Origin: JAUVKA01 sp964465145
GTDB lineage: Bacteria; Bacteroidota; Bacteroidia; Bacteroidales; UBA12481
Assembly: GCA_964465145.1 (NCBI GenBank)
Contig: CAYXJR010000034.1
Coordinates: forward strand, 1-42,689
Direction of reading: 5' to 3'
Length of the DNA stretch: 42,689 nt
Shown: one piece after another, positions 33,628 through 41,287 of the stretch
Layout of the letters: every line of letters begins with the position of its first letter
How positions within the stretch are numbered: position 1 is the first letter of the stretch
Position numbers and translations under genes: made by a program
Notes under the pieces: model-generated
The model's database searches: none
What the model saw: only the letters and a program-made list of their open reading frames with translations
What the model was told of the DNA's origin: nothing

Positions 33628-35142
33628 ATGAAAGCCATTAGATTTCCACAAATTACCTGGGATTGTAGTATCCCAATCATCATCTTCTTCCTGCTAATCG
33701 GACTGGCTGCAACAGCCCAGAAACGATATGAACCAAACTGGGAATCGGTTGATAGCCGTCCGACCCCTGAATGGTTCAGCGATGCCAAATTCGGTGTTTT
33801 TATCTGCTGGGGGCTATATTCTGTACCGGCCTGGAGCCCTGTAGGGCAATATTCCGAATGGTATCAGTACTGGCTTCAGCAGAAATCCAGTAACGGCCAG
33901 GTATATGATTTTCACAGGCGCACTTACGGGGAGGATTTCCAGTTTAAAGATTTTGCCCCGATGTTCAGGGCTGAACTGTTTAATGCTGATGAATGGGCCA
34001 GTCTGATCGGCAGGGCAGGTGCCAGGTATATCGTCTTTACCACTAAACATCATTCGGGATATACCATGTGGCCCAGTAAAGAAGCTGAACAATCTTATGG
34101 AGAAAATTATAATCCGGTAAAAGTGGGCCCCAAAAGGGATATAGTAGGAGAATTGGAAAAATCAATGAGGAAGAATGATATAAAATTCGGGTTGTACTAT
34201 TCTCTTTATGAGTGGTATCATCCTTTGTATAAGACAGATGTGAATAGGTTTGTGGAGGAGCATTTTCATCCTCAGTTCAAAGACCTTGTTACCCGGTACA
34301 CACCTGATATTATCTGGACCGACGGGGAGTGGGAGCAGTTTTCTGCAACCTGGAGATCTCCTGAACTCCTGGCCTGGTGGTTCAATAATGCTCCGAACAA
34401 AGAAACCCTTGTAATCAATGATCGCTGGGGCAACGACAGTCGGCACAAGCATGGCGGGTTCTATACAACGGAATACGGGTCTGGTATGAATGACGACTCT
34501 CATCCCTGGGAGGAGAACCGGGGAATGGGTTATTCTTACGGATATAACCGGGCCGAAAATATTGAGGATTACAGAAGTGCGCAGGAACTTATTCTGATGC
34601 TGGCCGACCTGGTGAGCCGTGGAGGAAACCTATGCCTGGATATAGGCCCGGCGGCAGATGGCAGCATTCCGGTAATTATGCAGGAAAGATTGCTTCAGAT
34701 AGGTGAATGGCTTGGCATAAACGGTGAGGCCATTTATGGCACAAGGATGTGGGAAAGGCCTTGCCAGTGGTCGGAAGGAAATATGCCGGAATTGACACGG
34801 GGTGAATATATGACCGGCTTTGACATCCTAAAACAAACCATTAATCCTGATCCCGGAATGGCCATCAAGGAAATCTTTTTTACTTCGAAAGGAAATACAA
34901 TATATGCCATAACACCGAAATGGCCAGGGGCGGATCTGAGAATAAAGATGTATGATGATGGAAATAAGCCGGGTGATTTAAGGGGTGCAGACAACAAAAT
35001 AAAAGTGACCTTCCTACTGACAGGAGAAGATTTGGATTTTCTATTGGATGAGCATGATCTTATTATCAGGATGCCACATTTCGGTCCGGAATTATTCAGC
35101 GGGCAGGCGGCGTACGCGTTTAAGATAGGGGACGGGGAATAG
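33628..35142 (+). CDS. Alpha-L-fucosidase, glycoside hydrolase family 29
   Basis: Secreted exo-fucosidase, 504 residues, with a signal peptide (about 14-31, ending AATAQ). The GH29 opening TPEWFSDAKFGVFICWGLYS (46-65) and YWLQQ follow, then TTKHHSGY (138-145) and the nucleophile region PDIIWTDGEWE (226-236) with Asp232. The usual substrate-binding His of the HWG motif is Cys here (Cys60, codon TGC), which I also recall for some Bacteroidota members. The C-terminal part (about 380-504) is a beta-rich accessory region. It is next to a dead sulfatase gene and a GH95 fucosidase on the opposite strand, forming a fucosylated-glycan locus. The remaining space before the sulfatase stop is 6 bases. 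Confidence 0.94.
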   Translation: MKAIRFPQITWDCSIPIIIFFLLIGLAATAQKRYEPNWESVDSRPTPEWFSDAKFGVFICWGLYSVPAWSPVGQYSEWYQYWLQQKSSNGQVYDFHRRTYGEDFQFKDFAPMFRAELFNADEWASLIGRAGARYIVFTTKHHSGYTMWPSKEAEQSYGENYNPVKVGPKRDIVGELEKSMRKNDIKFGLYYSLYEWYHPLYKTDVNRFVEEHFHPQFKDLVTRYTPDIIWTDGEWEQFSATWRSPELLAWWFNNAPNKETLVINDRWGNDSRHKHGGFYTTEYGSGMNDDSHPWEENRGMGYSYGYNRAENIEDYRSAQELILMLADLVSRGGNLCLDIGPAADGSIPVIMQERLLQIGEWLGINGEAIYGTRMWERPCQWSEGNMPELTRGEYMTGFDILKQTINPDPGMAIKEIFFTSKGNTIYAITPKWPGADLRIKMYDDGNKPGDLRGADNKIKVTFLLTGEDLDFLLDEHDLIIRMPHFGPELFSGQAAYAFKIGDGE

Positions 35143-35148
35143 GGATCC

Positions 35149-35555
35149 CTATTTAAACTCCGGCTTGTTCCATGGTATCATTCCCTCATTCTTCATTTGC
35201 TGGTTATATAATTCGTGAAAGGGTTTAACCTTACTCATCGGGACGAATTCATTCACCATTAAAGGGCGGGCTTCCATCCACCATTTTTCATAGGCTTCCA
35301 TCAGTTCAGCCTTAATTTCAGGGTACTGGTCAATAACATTTAATGTTTCCCCGGGATCGGCCTGGACATCATATAGTTCATTCAAGCCCACCAGGCGGAA
35401 TTGTTCATTTCTGACAGCAAAATTGACATATTGGAAGGAATCTGGTTCGGCGCCAACAGGCCAGCGGCCCTGGTGAAAGATTCTATAACGGTTGAGCAGG
35501 CGCATAAGCAAAGAAAAATGCTGGCGGTTGTTAGGATTTTTCTTATTGTTTTCAT
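35149..35555 (-). pseudogene. Sulfatase gene with internal deletion (lipoprotein signal fused out of frame to C-terminal part)
   Basis: The 5' end still reads MKTIRKILTTASIFLCLCAC followed by S from the ATG at 35555, a complete lipoprotein signal. About 25 codons later the reading passes out of frame to a piece that matches only the C-terminal 100 or so residues of a formylglycine sulfatase: GRWPVGAEPDSFQYVNFAVR, then LYDVQADPGETLNVIDQYPE. The catalytic half, including the Cys/Ser-x-Pro-x-Arg site, is gone. The downstream part alone could start at a TTG (35511), but it lacks any active site. The gene lies between two fucosidases and adjoins a heptad array. The deletion removed roughly 350 codons, judged from the family's normal length. 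Confidence 0.8.
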
Positions 35556-35630
35556 TTGTTACTCGTTATTCGTCAATTGTCACTTTGCATCCCCCTTTTT
35601 TTGTCACCCGTCACCTGTCACTCGTCACTA
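35556..35630. repeat. Heptanucleotide tandem repeat, about 10 units
   Basis: TTGTTAC, TCGTTAT, TCGTCAA, TTGTCAC and TTTGCAT (35556-35590), a short T-rich break, then GTCACCC, GTCACCT, GTCACTC and GTCACTA (35603-35630). It fills the space between the dead sulfatase start and the GH95 stop. Confidence 0.85.
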
Positions 35631-35632
35631 TT

Positions 35633-37927
35633 TCAGAATGAAATCTTGTATGTTTCCCCTTTTTCTGTCTCCATTTCCTTCACCTCCCCTTTATACCTGA
35701 GTCGGAGAGGCTCTCCTGCCTTGGATAAAACACTAACTTCTTGTAGTTCACTATTCTCCCAGCTGAATGAGAGTTCGAATCCTCCACGGGCACAAACTCC
35801 GTAAATTGATCCGTCAGGCAGGGCATCCGGTAGGGCGGGTAATAAATCAATAGCACTCTGATGGGATTGTATCAGCATCTCAACCATCCCTGCAGGTGCA
35901 CCAAAATTTCCATCTATCTGGAATGGAGGGTGGGAATCAAAAAGGTTGATGTATGATCCTCCTCCCTGGTACTGTGTGTTACCATCCTCCTTAACTCTGA
36001 ATAATAGTTTAATCAATTCATATGCATGATTGCCGTCCATAAAGCGCGACCAGAAATTGATTTTCCATGCCAGGCTCCATCCTGTGCCATCATCACCACG
36101 GTATAGGAGAGACTGCATGGCGGCTTTCATTATCTCGGGAGAGGTTTCCCAGGTGATATCAGCGCCGGGAGTTACACCCCAAAGATGCGATACATGCCGG
36201 TGGTGGTTTTCAGGATCATCCTTGTCTTCCATCCACTCCTGTAGCTGGCCGTAACGGCCAACCTGGTTCGGTGCAATTTTAGGGGTTAAATCCCTGAGTA
36301 AATCGGCAAAATCATTATCCACACCCAGGATCTCTGAAGTTTCTATGCATGCTTTGAAAAGAGAACGAATGATCTGGTGGTCCATGGTCGGGCCGGCCAC
36401 CAATCCACCAATCTCCGGGGAATTGGAAGGGGTACTTATAAGCCAGCCTGTCCTGGGATCCTCTATGAGAAACTGGGAGTAGAAAGTTGCTGCCCCTTTC
36501 ATTAGAGGCCAAGCTCTATCTCTAAGAAAATCAATGTCTTTGGTGTACAGGTAATGCTCCCACAGATGACTGCAGAGCCAACCGCTTCCTCCCAGCCAGA
36601 TGCCATGGTTCGAAGCATTGATGGGTGCTGCTCCCCTCCAGATATCTGTGTTGTGATGAAGTACCCAGCCATCGCAGTTGTAATGAACTTTCGCTACTTC
36701 AGCACCTGTTTGTGCAACCTCTTCAATCATATTAAATAAAGCATCATGGCAGTCGGATAGGTTAGTCAGTTCAGCCGGCCAATAATTCATTTCGGCGTTG
36801 ATATTACAAGTGTATTTACTTCCCCAGGCAGGTTTGAGATCCTGGTTCCAGATACCCTGCAAATTGGCAGGAAAAGTCCCCGGCCGGCTGGAGGATATCA
36901 TCAGGTAGCGGCCATATTGGATATAGAGTGCAATCAGTTGTGGATCCTCAGGCAGCTCATTGAATTTATGCAGTCGTTGGTCCATTGGGAGGGCTTCCCG
37001 GCCGTTCGATCCGAGATCAAGAGCGAATCTCTTAAAATATTTATGATAATCGGCGATGTGATCCTTTCTCACTTTATTGTAAGGAACATTTCTAAGCTTA
37101 CTCAAATTGGCAGTTAACTCTACCTCCGGGTCTGCGCTTACATCCTGGTATGAAACATGGTTTGTTGAGGCACTTAAATATATGGTAGCAGAGCTGGCAT
37201 TTTTTACCTCAATATGGGATTCATGTGTAATAAGAGTTCCCTTTGTGCGAACTTCTATCCTTGCTATACCTTTCAGAACACCATCCTTTACAGTTACAGA
37301 AAGCGTTTGCTGGTTACCATCAGTAATAACTTCTGATTGTTCATGTGGGGAATTCAGCACAATATGGAATCCTAATGCATCTTTTTGATCAGCATCCAGT
37401 TGTATAGCAATAACCTGGTGGGGTGCGCTGGCCAGGACCTCCCGCGTATATGTTACATCACCCACTTTGTAAGTCGTCCTGGCAATGGCGTTTTCTATAT
37501 CAAGTAATCTGATATAATCAGTAAACTCTTCATGGCCAGGGAATTCAATTATTAAATCACCAAAGGGCTGGTATTCCATCTGGTGGAGCGGGAGGCTCAT
37601 AAATTTCTCCATTGCCAGGTCCTGGGCTTCCCTCTGCTTTCCTTCAAAAAGGAGCTGGCGGATAGTATCCAGGTAGTCAAAAGCCCCTTCGTGTGCATAA
37701 CTCCGGGGTTCGCCCGTCCATAATGTTTCTTCATTGAACTGTATCCGTTCGCGGGCCACCGTACCAAAGACCATGGCTCCCAATCGTCCGTTTCCAACTG
37801 GTAAAGCTTCATTCCATGATTTTGCCGGCTGTTCATACCAGAGCTTGAGATCTGTTGTTTCATACTCAATCTGGTTGGTGCAGGAGAAGAAGCCTAGCAG
37901 GACAAGGAGAAAAAGAATGTTTTTCAT
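35633..37927 (-). CDS. Alpha-L-fucosidase, glycoside hydrolase family 95
   Basis: 764-residue lipoprotein fucosidase (signal with lipobox LGFFSC, Cys16), probably surface- or periplasm-bound. The N-terminal beta-sandwich begins DLKLWYEQPAKSWNEALPVG and GNGRLGAMVFG. The helical barrel carries KYTCNINAEMNYWPAE (371-386), whose Asn residues match the active-site Asn pair of AfcA, and the late SHPPFQIDGNFGAPAG, whose Asp is the catalytic base partner. GH95 enzymes remove alpha-1,2-linked fucose or galactose. Together with the GH29 gene this suggests removal of terminal fucose from host or algal glycans. No TonB/SusCD pair is seen nearby in the window. Confidence 0.95.
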   Translation of the reverse strand: MKNILFLLVLLGFFSCTNQIEYETTDLKLWYEQPAKSWNEALPVGNGRLGAMVFGTVARERIQFNEETLWTGEPRSYAHEGAFDYLDTIRQLLFEGKQREAQDLAMEKFMSLPLHQMEYQPFGDLIIEFPGHEEFTDYIRLLDIENAIARTTYKVGDVTYTREVLASAPHQVIAIQLDADQKDALGFHIVLNSPHEQSEVITDGNQQTLSVTVKDGVLKGIARIEVRTKGTLITHESHIEVKNASSATIYLSASTNHVSYQDVSADPEVELTANLSKLRNVPYNKVRKDHIADYHKYFKRFALDLGSNGREALPMDQRLHKFNELPEDPQLIALYIQYGRYLMISSSRPGTFPANLQGIWNQDLKPAWGSKYTCNINAEMNYWPAELTNLSDCHDALFNMIEEVAQTGAEVAKVHYNCDGWVLHHNTDIWRGAAPINASNHGIWLGGSGWLCSHLWEHYLYTKDIDFLRDRAWPLMKGAATFYSQFLIEDPRTGWLISTPSNSPEIGGLVAGPTMDHQIIRSLFKACIETSEILGVDNDFADLLRDLTPKIAPNQVGRYGQLQEWMEDKDDPENHHRHVSHLWGVTPGADITWETSPEIMKAAMQSLLYRGDDGTGWSLAWKINFWSRFMDGNHAYELIKLLFRVKEDGNTQYQGGGSYINLFDSHPPFQIDGNFGAPAGMVEMLIQSHQSAIDLLPALPDALPDGSIYGVCARGGFELSFSWENSELQEVSVLSKAGEPLRLRYKGEVKEMETEKGETYKISF

Positions 37928-38000
37928 GACAATCAGGATTTAGGGAGAATTGAGAATTAATAGAAATTAAAAATACAACTTCTGAACCGGATTATCAATT

Positions 38001-38118
38001 GGTTGGAAGTTGGAGGTTGTTGGATAAAGAGGATATTAGATGTTGAAGACATCGCTGGGTCTTTCGTCCTTTAACTTGTATCTTATTTTCGTTCCCACGT
38101 TCCCAAGTCCCCAATTCC
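38001..38118. repeat. Scattered heptad runs in the GH95/aminotransferase space
   Basis: The 227-base space between the divergent genes holds GGTTGGA, AGTTGGA, GGTTGTT (38001-38021) and, 70 bases on, GTTCCCA, CGTTCCC, AAGTCCC, CAATTCC (38091-38118). Between them CTTGTAT and CTTATTT (38075-38088) are also seen. TACCTTAG at 38129-38136 may be the aminotransferase -7 element. Confidence 0.7.
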
Positions 38119-38154
38119 CTATTTTTCCTACCTTAGCTTTTCAAATCAAAATCA

Positions 38155-39258
38155 ATGGAAATCCGACCTTTCACCCTCGAACGCTATTTCGCAGAATTTG
38201 AATTTGCGGCGAAGCACCTCCTTAGTAGCTCTGATTGTGAACCCCTTGCGATGCAAGAGTTGTTGGATATGGCCGATCCAGAGGCTATAGACTTGTGGAA
38301 TAATCTAAAGCTGGCCTATACCGAGTCGCTAGGCCTGCCAGCTCTCAGGGAGGAAATTGCCGGCATGTATGATGGTATTCAGCCTGACAGGGTAATGGTG
38401 GTAAATCCGGAGGAAGGGATTTTTCTAACTATGCAGACTTTGTTGGAGCCCGGCGATGAGGTGGTTGCCACCTTCCCCGGCTATCAGTCATTATATGAGA
38501 TTGCTATTAGCCAGGGCTGTAAAGTTGGTAAGTGGGAGCCTGATGATAATAATGAATTCTCAGTAGATAAATTGGAGGATCTTATTACTGACAAAACCAG
38601 AATGCTGGTGATTAATTTCCCTCATAATCCAACTGGTGACCAATTGAGCAAAAAAGATTTTGAGAGGGTGATCTCCTTAGCGAAAGAGAGGGATATTTTA
38701 TTGTTTTCAGATGAGATGTACAGGTTTCTTGAGTATAAAGAGGAGGATAGGCTGCCATCAGCTTGTGAGATCTATGAAAACTCAATTACCCTATGTGGTT
38801 TGTCGAAGAGTTTTGCTCTCCCTGGGCTTCGGCTTGGTTGGTTGATTATCAATGATCCTGTTGTCATGAACAAGCTGCAGTCGTATAAAGATTACACCAC
38901 AATATGCCAGCCAGGGCCTTCAGAGATTCTTGCTCTGATGGCAATAAGAAACAGAGACGAGATCATCAGAAGAAATCTGAAAATAATTGAAAAAAATATC
39001 CACTTAATGGAAGAATTCGCGGTGAGAAATCCGGATTTTATCAGATGGATCCCTCCAAAGGCTGGATCAGTTGCTTTTCCGGAAATTTTTGTGAGATATG
39101 AAGTGGAATATTTTTGCAGATGCCTGACAAAGAAAACTGGTGTTATGCTTCTGCCTTCAAGTGTATATGGCTATAAAAAAAATAGGGTCCGTATTGGTTT
39201 AGGGCGGATTGATTTTGAGGAAGGGTTAAGGGTGCTGGAGGGGTTTGTAACAATTTAA
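38155..39258 (+). CDS. PLP-dependent class I/II aminotransferase
   Basis: Fold-type I aminotransferase of 367 residues. NFPHNPTG (154-161), SDEMYR with Asp186 contacting the pyridine nitrogen, and the Schiff-base lysine Lys218 in SKSFALPGLRLGW are all present. The short form and the QSLYEIA segment resemble capreomycidine-synthase-like and valine-pyruvate-type subfamilies, but the substrate is not certain. Cytoplasmic. Its final codons (Val-Thr-Ile) and TAA stop (39256-39258) fall inside the first palindromic repeat that follows, so the 3' end was apparently rewritten by repeat insertion. Confidence 0.88.
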   Translation: MEIRPFTLERYFAEFEFAAKHLLSSSDCEPLAMQELLDMADPEAIDLWNNLKLAYTESLGLPALREEIAGMYDGIQPDRVMVVNPEEGIFLTMQTLLEPGDEVVATFPGYQSLYEIAISQGCKVGKWEPDDNNEFSVDKLEDLITDKTRMLVINFPHNPTGDQLSKKDFERVISLAKERDILLFSDEMYRFLEYKEEDRLPSACEIYENSITLCGLSKSFALPGLRLGWLIINDPVVMNKLQSYKDYTTICQPGPSEILALMAIRNRDEIIRRNLKIIEKNIHLMEEFAVRNPDFIRWIPPKAGSVAFPEIFVRYEVEYFCRCLTKKTGVMLLPSSVYGYKKNRVRIGLGRIDFEEGLRVLEGFVTI

Positions 39259-39428
39259 TCCCTACGGGATAATTGATTTTGCATCCTTGAATTTGTTCTA
39301 TAACAATTTAATACCTACGGGATATGTGGTTGTTGGGTTTTACCATGTCAATAATTGCCCGTAGGGCATAAACTGTTATAGAAACACACGTCCCACAATC
39401 AATATCTTACCCCGTAGGGGTTATACAT
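39248..39428. repeat. Palindromic repeat array, block A (left of the transposase)
   Basis: Contains TAACAATTTAATCCCTACGG at 39248-39267 (inside the aminotransferase end), a second forward unit beginning TTCTATAACAATTTAATACC at 39296, an inverted unit at 39358-39384 (CCCGTAGGGCATAAACTGTT and on), and the palindrome ACCCCGTAGGGGT (39409-39421) touching the transposase stop. The forward and inverted units form a large hairpin with about 27-base arms. Bases 39254-39307 and 39314-39386 recur at 40021-40074 and 40134-40206. Confidence 0.9.
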
Positions 39429-39891
39429 CTTCAATAAACCGAAAAAGGTATTTTTCGTCGAATTCTATTTTCAATTTTTCAAGAAAGGTCAAAAATTCTT
39501 GCTTAAATGTTCTGGCCTTATGATGATTCTCCTGGTTCAAAATATAATTATAGACCCTGTCCATATTGGAATGACTGCAAGAAAATGCTCCATATCCTTC
39601 CTGCCAGGAAAATTTGCCCATACAGAATTTTTCTTTATTGATGAGGAGGGATGTACTTCTTTTTACGTTTTGAACCACCTCAGAGATTGTTTTTGATGGA
39701 TTCAATCCAATCAGTAAATGAACATGATCTGAAGTGCCATCAATAATTATTGACTTGTGACCTAGGGTTGAGACAACTCCGCTCATATATTTAAAAACCT
39801 TTGGCCTAATTTGATCATTTAGAAGGGCTTCACGGTTTTTAACGGCAAATACAAGGTGGACATATAATTGGCAATAGGTTTTTGGTTTCAT
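39421..39891 (-). CDS. IS200-like Y1 transposase, REP-associated (RAYT) type
   Basis: 156-residue HUH-family single-strand transposase (PF01797). The metal-binding HUH motif is HVH (56-58, in SDHVHLLIGL) and the nucleophile is a Tyr in DRVYNYILNQENHH, most likely Tyr116. The Phe/Lys-rich tail (HHKARTFKQEFLTFLEKLKI) is the Bacteroidota form. There is no accessory TnpB. The gene is bounded on both sides by the palindrome CCCCGTAGGGG, and the wider surroundings are arrays of related palindromic repeats, which is the arrangement of RAYT genes that mobilise or maintain REP sequences. The frame is intact, so it may be active or domesticated. The stop codon abuts the palindrome. Confidence 0.9.
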   Translation of the reverse strand: MKPKTYCQLYVHLVFAVKNREALLNDQIRPKVFKYMSGVVSTLGHKSIIIDGTSDHVHLLIGLNPSKTISEVVQNVKRSTSLLINKEKFCMGKFSWQEGYGAFSCSHSNMDRVYNYILNQENHHKARTFKQEFLTFLEKLKIEFDEKYLFRFIEDV

Positions 39892-39903
39892 ATTTTTTCT
39901 GTT

Positions 39904-40248
39904 AATCCCCTACGGGGAATTGATAATAAATTAAGGTATCCTTTGCTATAACAATATAATCCCTACGGGATAAATTTTCAAAGATATTTTGTCTTTGTGC
40001 TGTGTCATTTTCTATAACAGTTTAATCCCTACGGGATAATTGATTTTGCATCCTTGAATTTGTTCTATAACAATACAACCCTTACGGGGTAGATTAATCC
40101 CTGTGTAATTCCTTGTTCTATAACAATATAATCCCTACGGGATATGTGGTTGTTGGGTTTTACCATGTCAATAATTGCCCGTAGGGCATAAACTGTTATA
40201 GAAACATAGAACCATAACCGATTTTTTACCCCGTAGGGGTTACACATT
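39904..40248. repeat. Palindromic repeat array, block B (right of the transposase)
   Basis: The space from 39892 to 40346 holds no gene. It starts with CCCCTACGGGG (39907-39917) next to the transposase start. Forward units begin at about 39946, 40010, 40061 and 40114 (each CTATAACAAT or CTATAACAGT then CCCTACGGG or CCTTACGGGG). One inverted unit lies at 40178-40204, and a second palindrome ACCCCGTAGGGGT at 40228-40240. The block repeats block A with two extra units. Its last bases TTACACAT resemble the end of the transposase gene (TTATACAT). Confidence 0.9.
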
Positions 40249-40346
40249 TTATTTAAATATTTTCCATTCTAATGGTATAGATGCATTATTTCCTGATATT
40301 GGAAAAAATCCACCCACTTTTTGTTATTTTGTAGAAAATTGCACTT

Positions 40347-40688
40347 ATGGCTAAAGACTGGAAAGACCGGCTTGGTGTGGTGTATTCAACAAGTTCCGAT
40401 TTTAATTACGAAAAGGAGGAACAGGAAGAATCAGATACTCTTCCTCCTCAGCAGCAAAAACTCATCGTAAGCCTCGATAAACGCAATCGTAAGGGGAAGG
40501 CTGTAACTCTGGTTGCTGGCTTCATAGGCTCAGAAGATGACCTCAAAGAACTGGGTAAACATCTCAAGACAAATTGTGGAGTTGGCGGCAGTGTAAAGGA
40601 GGGGGAGATTCTGATTCAAGGGGATCACCGGAACAAAGTTGTGGAGATATTGGAAAGGGATGGTTATAAGGTTAAAAGATCTGGTTAG
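40347..40688 (+). CDS. yciH: YciH/SUI1-type translation initiation factor homologue
   Basis: 113-residue bacterial eIF1-like protein. A charged, variable N terminus (1-34) precedes the SUI1 domain (about 35-110): PQQQKLIVSLDKRNRKGKAV, GFIGSEDDLKELGKHLKTNC, the GVGGSVKEGEILIQGDHR glycine loop, and a closing VVEILERDGYKVKRSG. Bacterial members bind the 30S subunit and may affect initiation fidelity; they are not essential in E. coli. The fold is complete and the gene is single here. A TATTTTGTAG element 13 bases before the ATG is like the other -7 candidates in the window. Confidence 0.93.
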   Translation: MAKDWKDRLGVVYSTSSDFNYEKEEQEESDTLPPQQQKLIVSLDKRNRKGKAVTLVAGFIGSEDDLKELGKHLKTNCGVGGSVKEGEILIQGDHRNKVVEILERDGYKVKRSG

Positions 40689-40715
40689 AGGGGATTCAAG
40701 GGGATTAAGGTTATT

Positions 40716-40734
40716 TCGCTCACTGCGTTCGCTG
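40716..40734. repeat. Dispersed 19-mer, second copy
   Basis: TCGCTCACTGCGTTCGCTG differs by one base from 22947-22965. It lies in the space after yciH among short GTGATTC-type repeats (40732-40762). Confidence 0.6.
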
Positions 40735-40770
40735 TGATTCAGGTGATTCCAGGTGATTCGAGGTTTACTT

Positions 40771-40800
40771 ATAACCTTATTACCAATTACTTATACTTAT
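40771..40800 (-). repeat. Dispersed 30-bp repeat, copy 2
   Basis: Reverse complement of 6644-6673 with one mismatch. The in-frame stop of the broken oxidoreductase (40780-40782) and its last eight codons (LSISISNW) lie in this element, so the repeat truncates that gene. Confidence 0.8.
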
Positions 40801-41162
40801 ACTCAGGCCTTCCAACCGACGTGACTCCCTTTTCCCAGCAATATGAGCTACCCATTTTAACTGCTCATTGGCAAACTTTTCTTTTGCCTTAGAGTGGTTT
40901 TTTATGTAGGACCAATTTGAGAATACTACAAGTAATCCATAATCCCGGATATGTTCAAAATCTTTCGACATATCGAGGCCCATTCCTGTTGCCCAGTTCC
41001 TGGTCCGCACAAATATGTAATATTCACCGGGCTCCAAAACTGAAAAACTGGTTACTGCATCCTCAACCGGGATCCCCAGTCCATGTGCCATGAGATAGGG
41101 CGAACCCATCACATCCATAAACTGCTGGTCGTCACCCAGCCACCTTTATTATCAAAGCTTTC
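40780..41162 (-). pseudogene. Broken FAD-dependent oxidoreductase (PF12831-like)
   Basis: Three pieces of one family remain. At the 5' end ESFDNKGGW is followed by a one-base frame loss before GDDQQFMDVMGSPYLMAHG. The reading continues to EYYIFVRTRNWATG, then jumps to MDMSKDF-type sequence (MSKDFEHIRDYGLLVVFSNW, then LKWVAHIAGKRESRRLEG) that belongs far downstream in the normal protein. The frame ends in the 30-bp repeat. The FAD-binding GxGxxG part and most of the C terminus are missing. I base the family on memory of these segments. Confidence 0.7.
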
Positions 41163-41287
41163 AGGTTCTGATTACGGGTTCTGATTTGGGGACTCATAAT
41201 TCATAACTCATAATTAATATGCTTTCAGCAAACTTAACAAATAGAGTGTGAAAAAAACTAATTTTGACCTCAATTGTATTTCCATCC

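Noticed and set aside
40065..40247. Open minus-strand frame of 60 codons right of the transposase
   Set aside because: It is made entirely of the palindromic repeat units, so it is not a gene.
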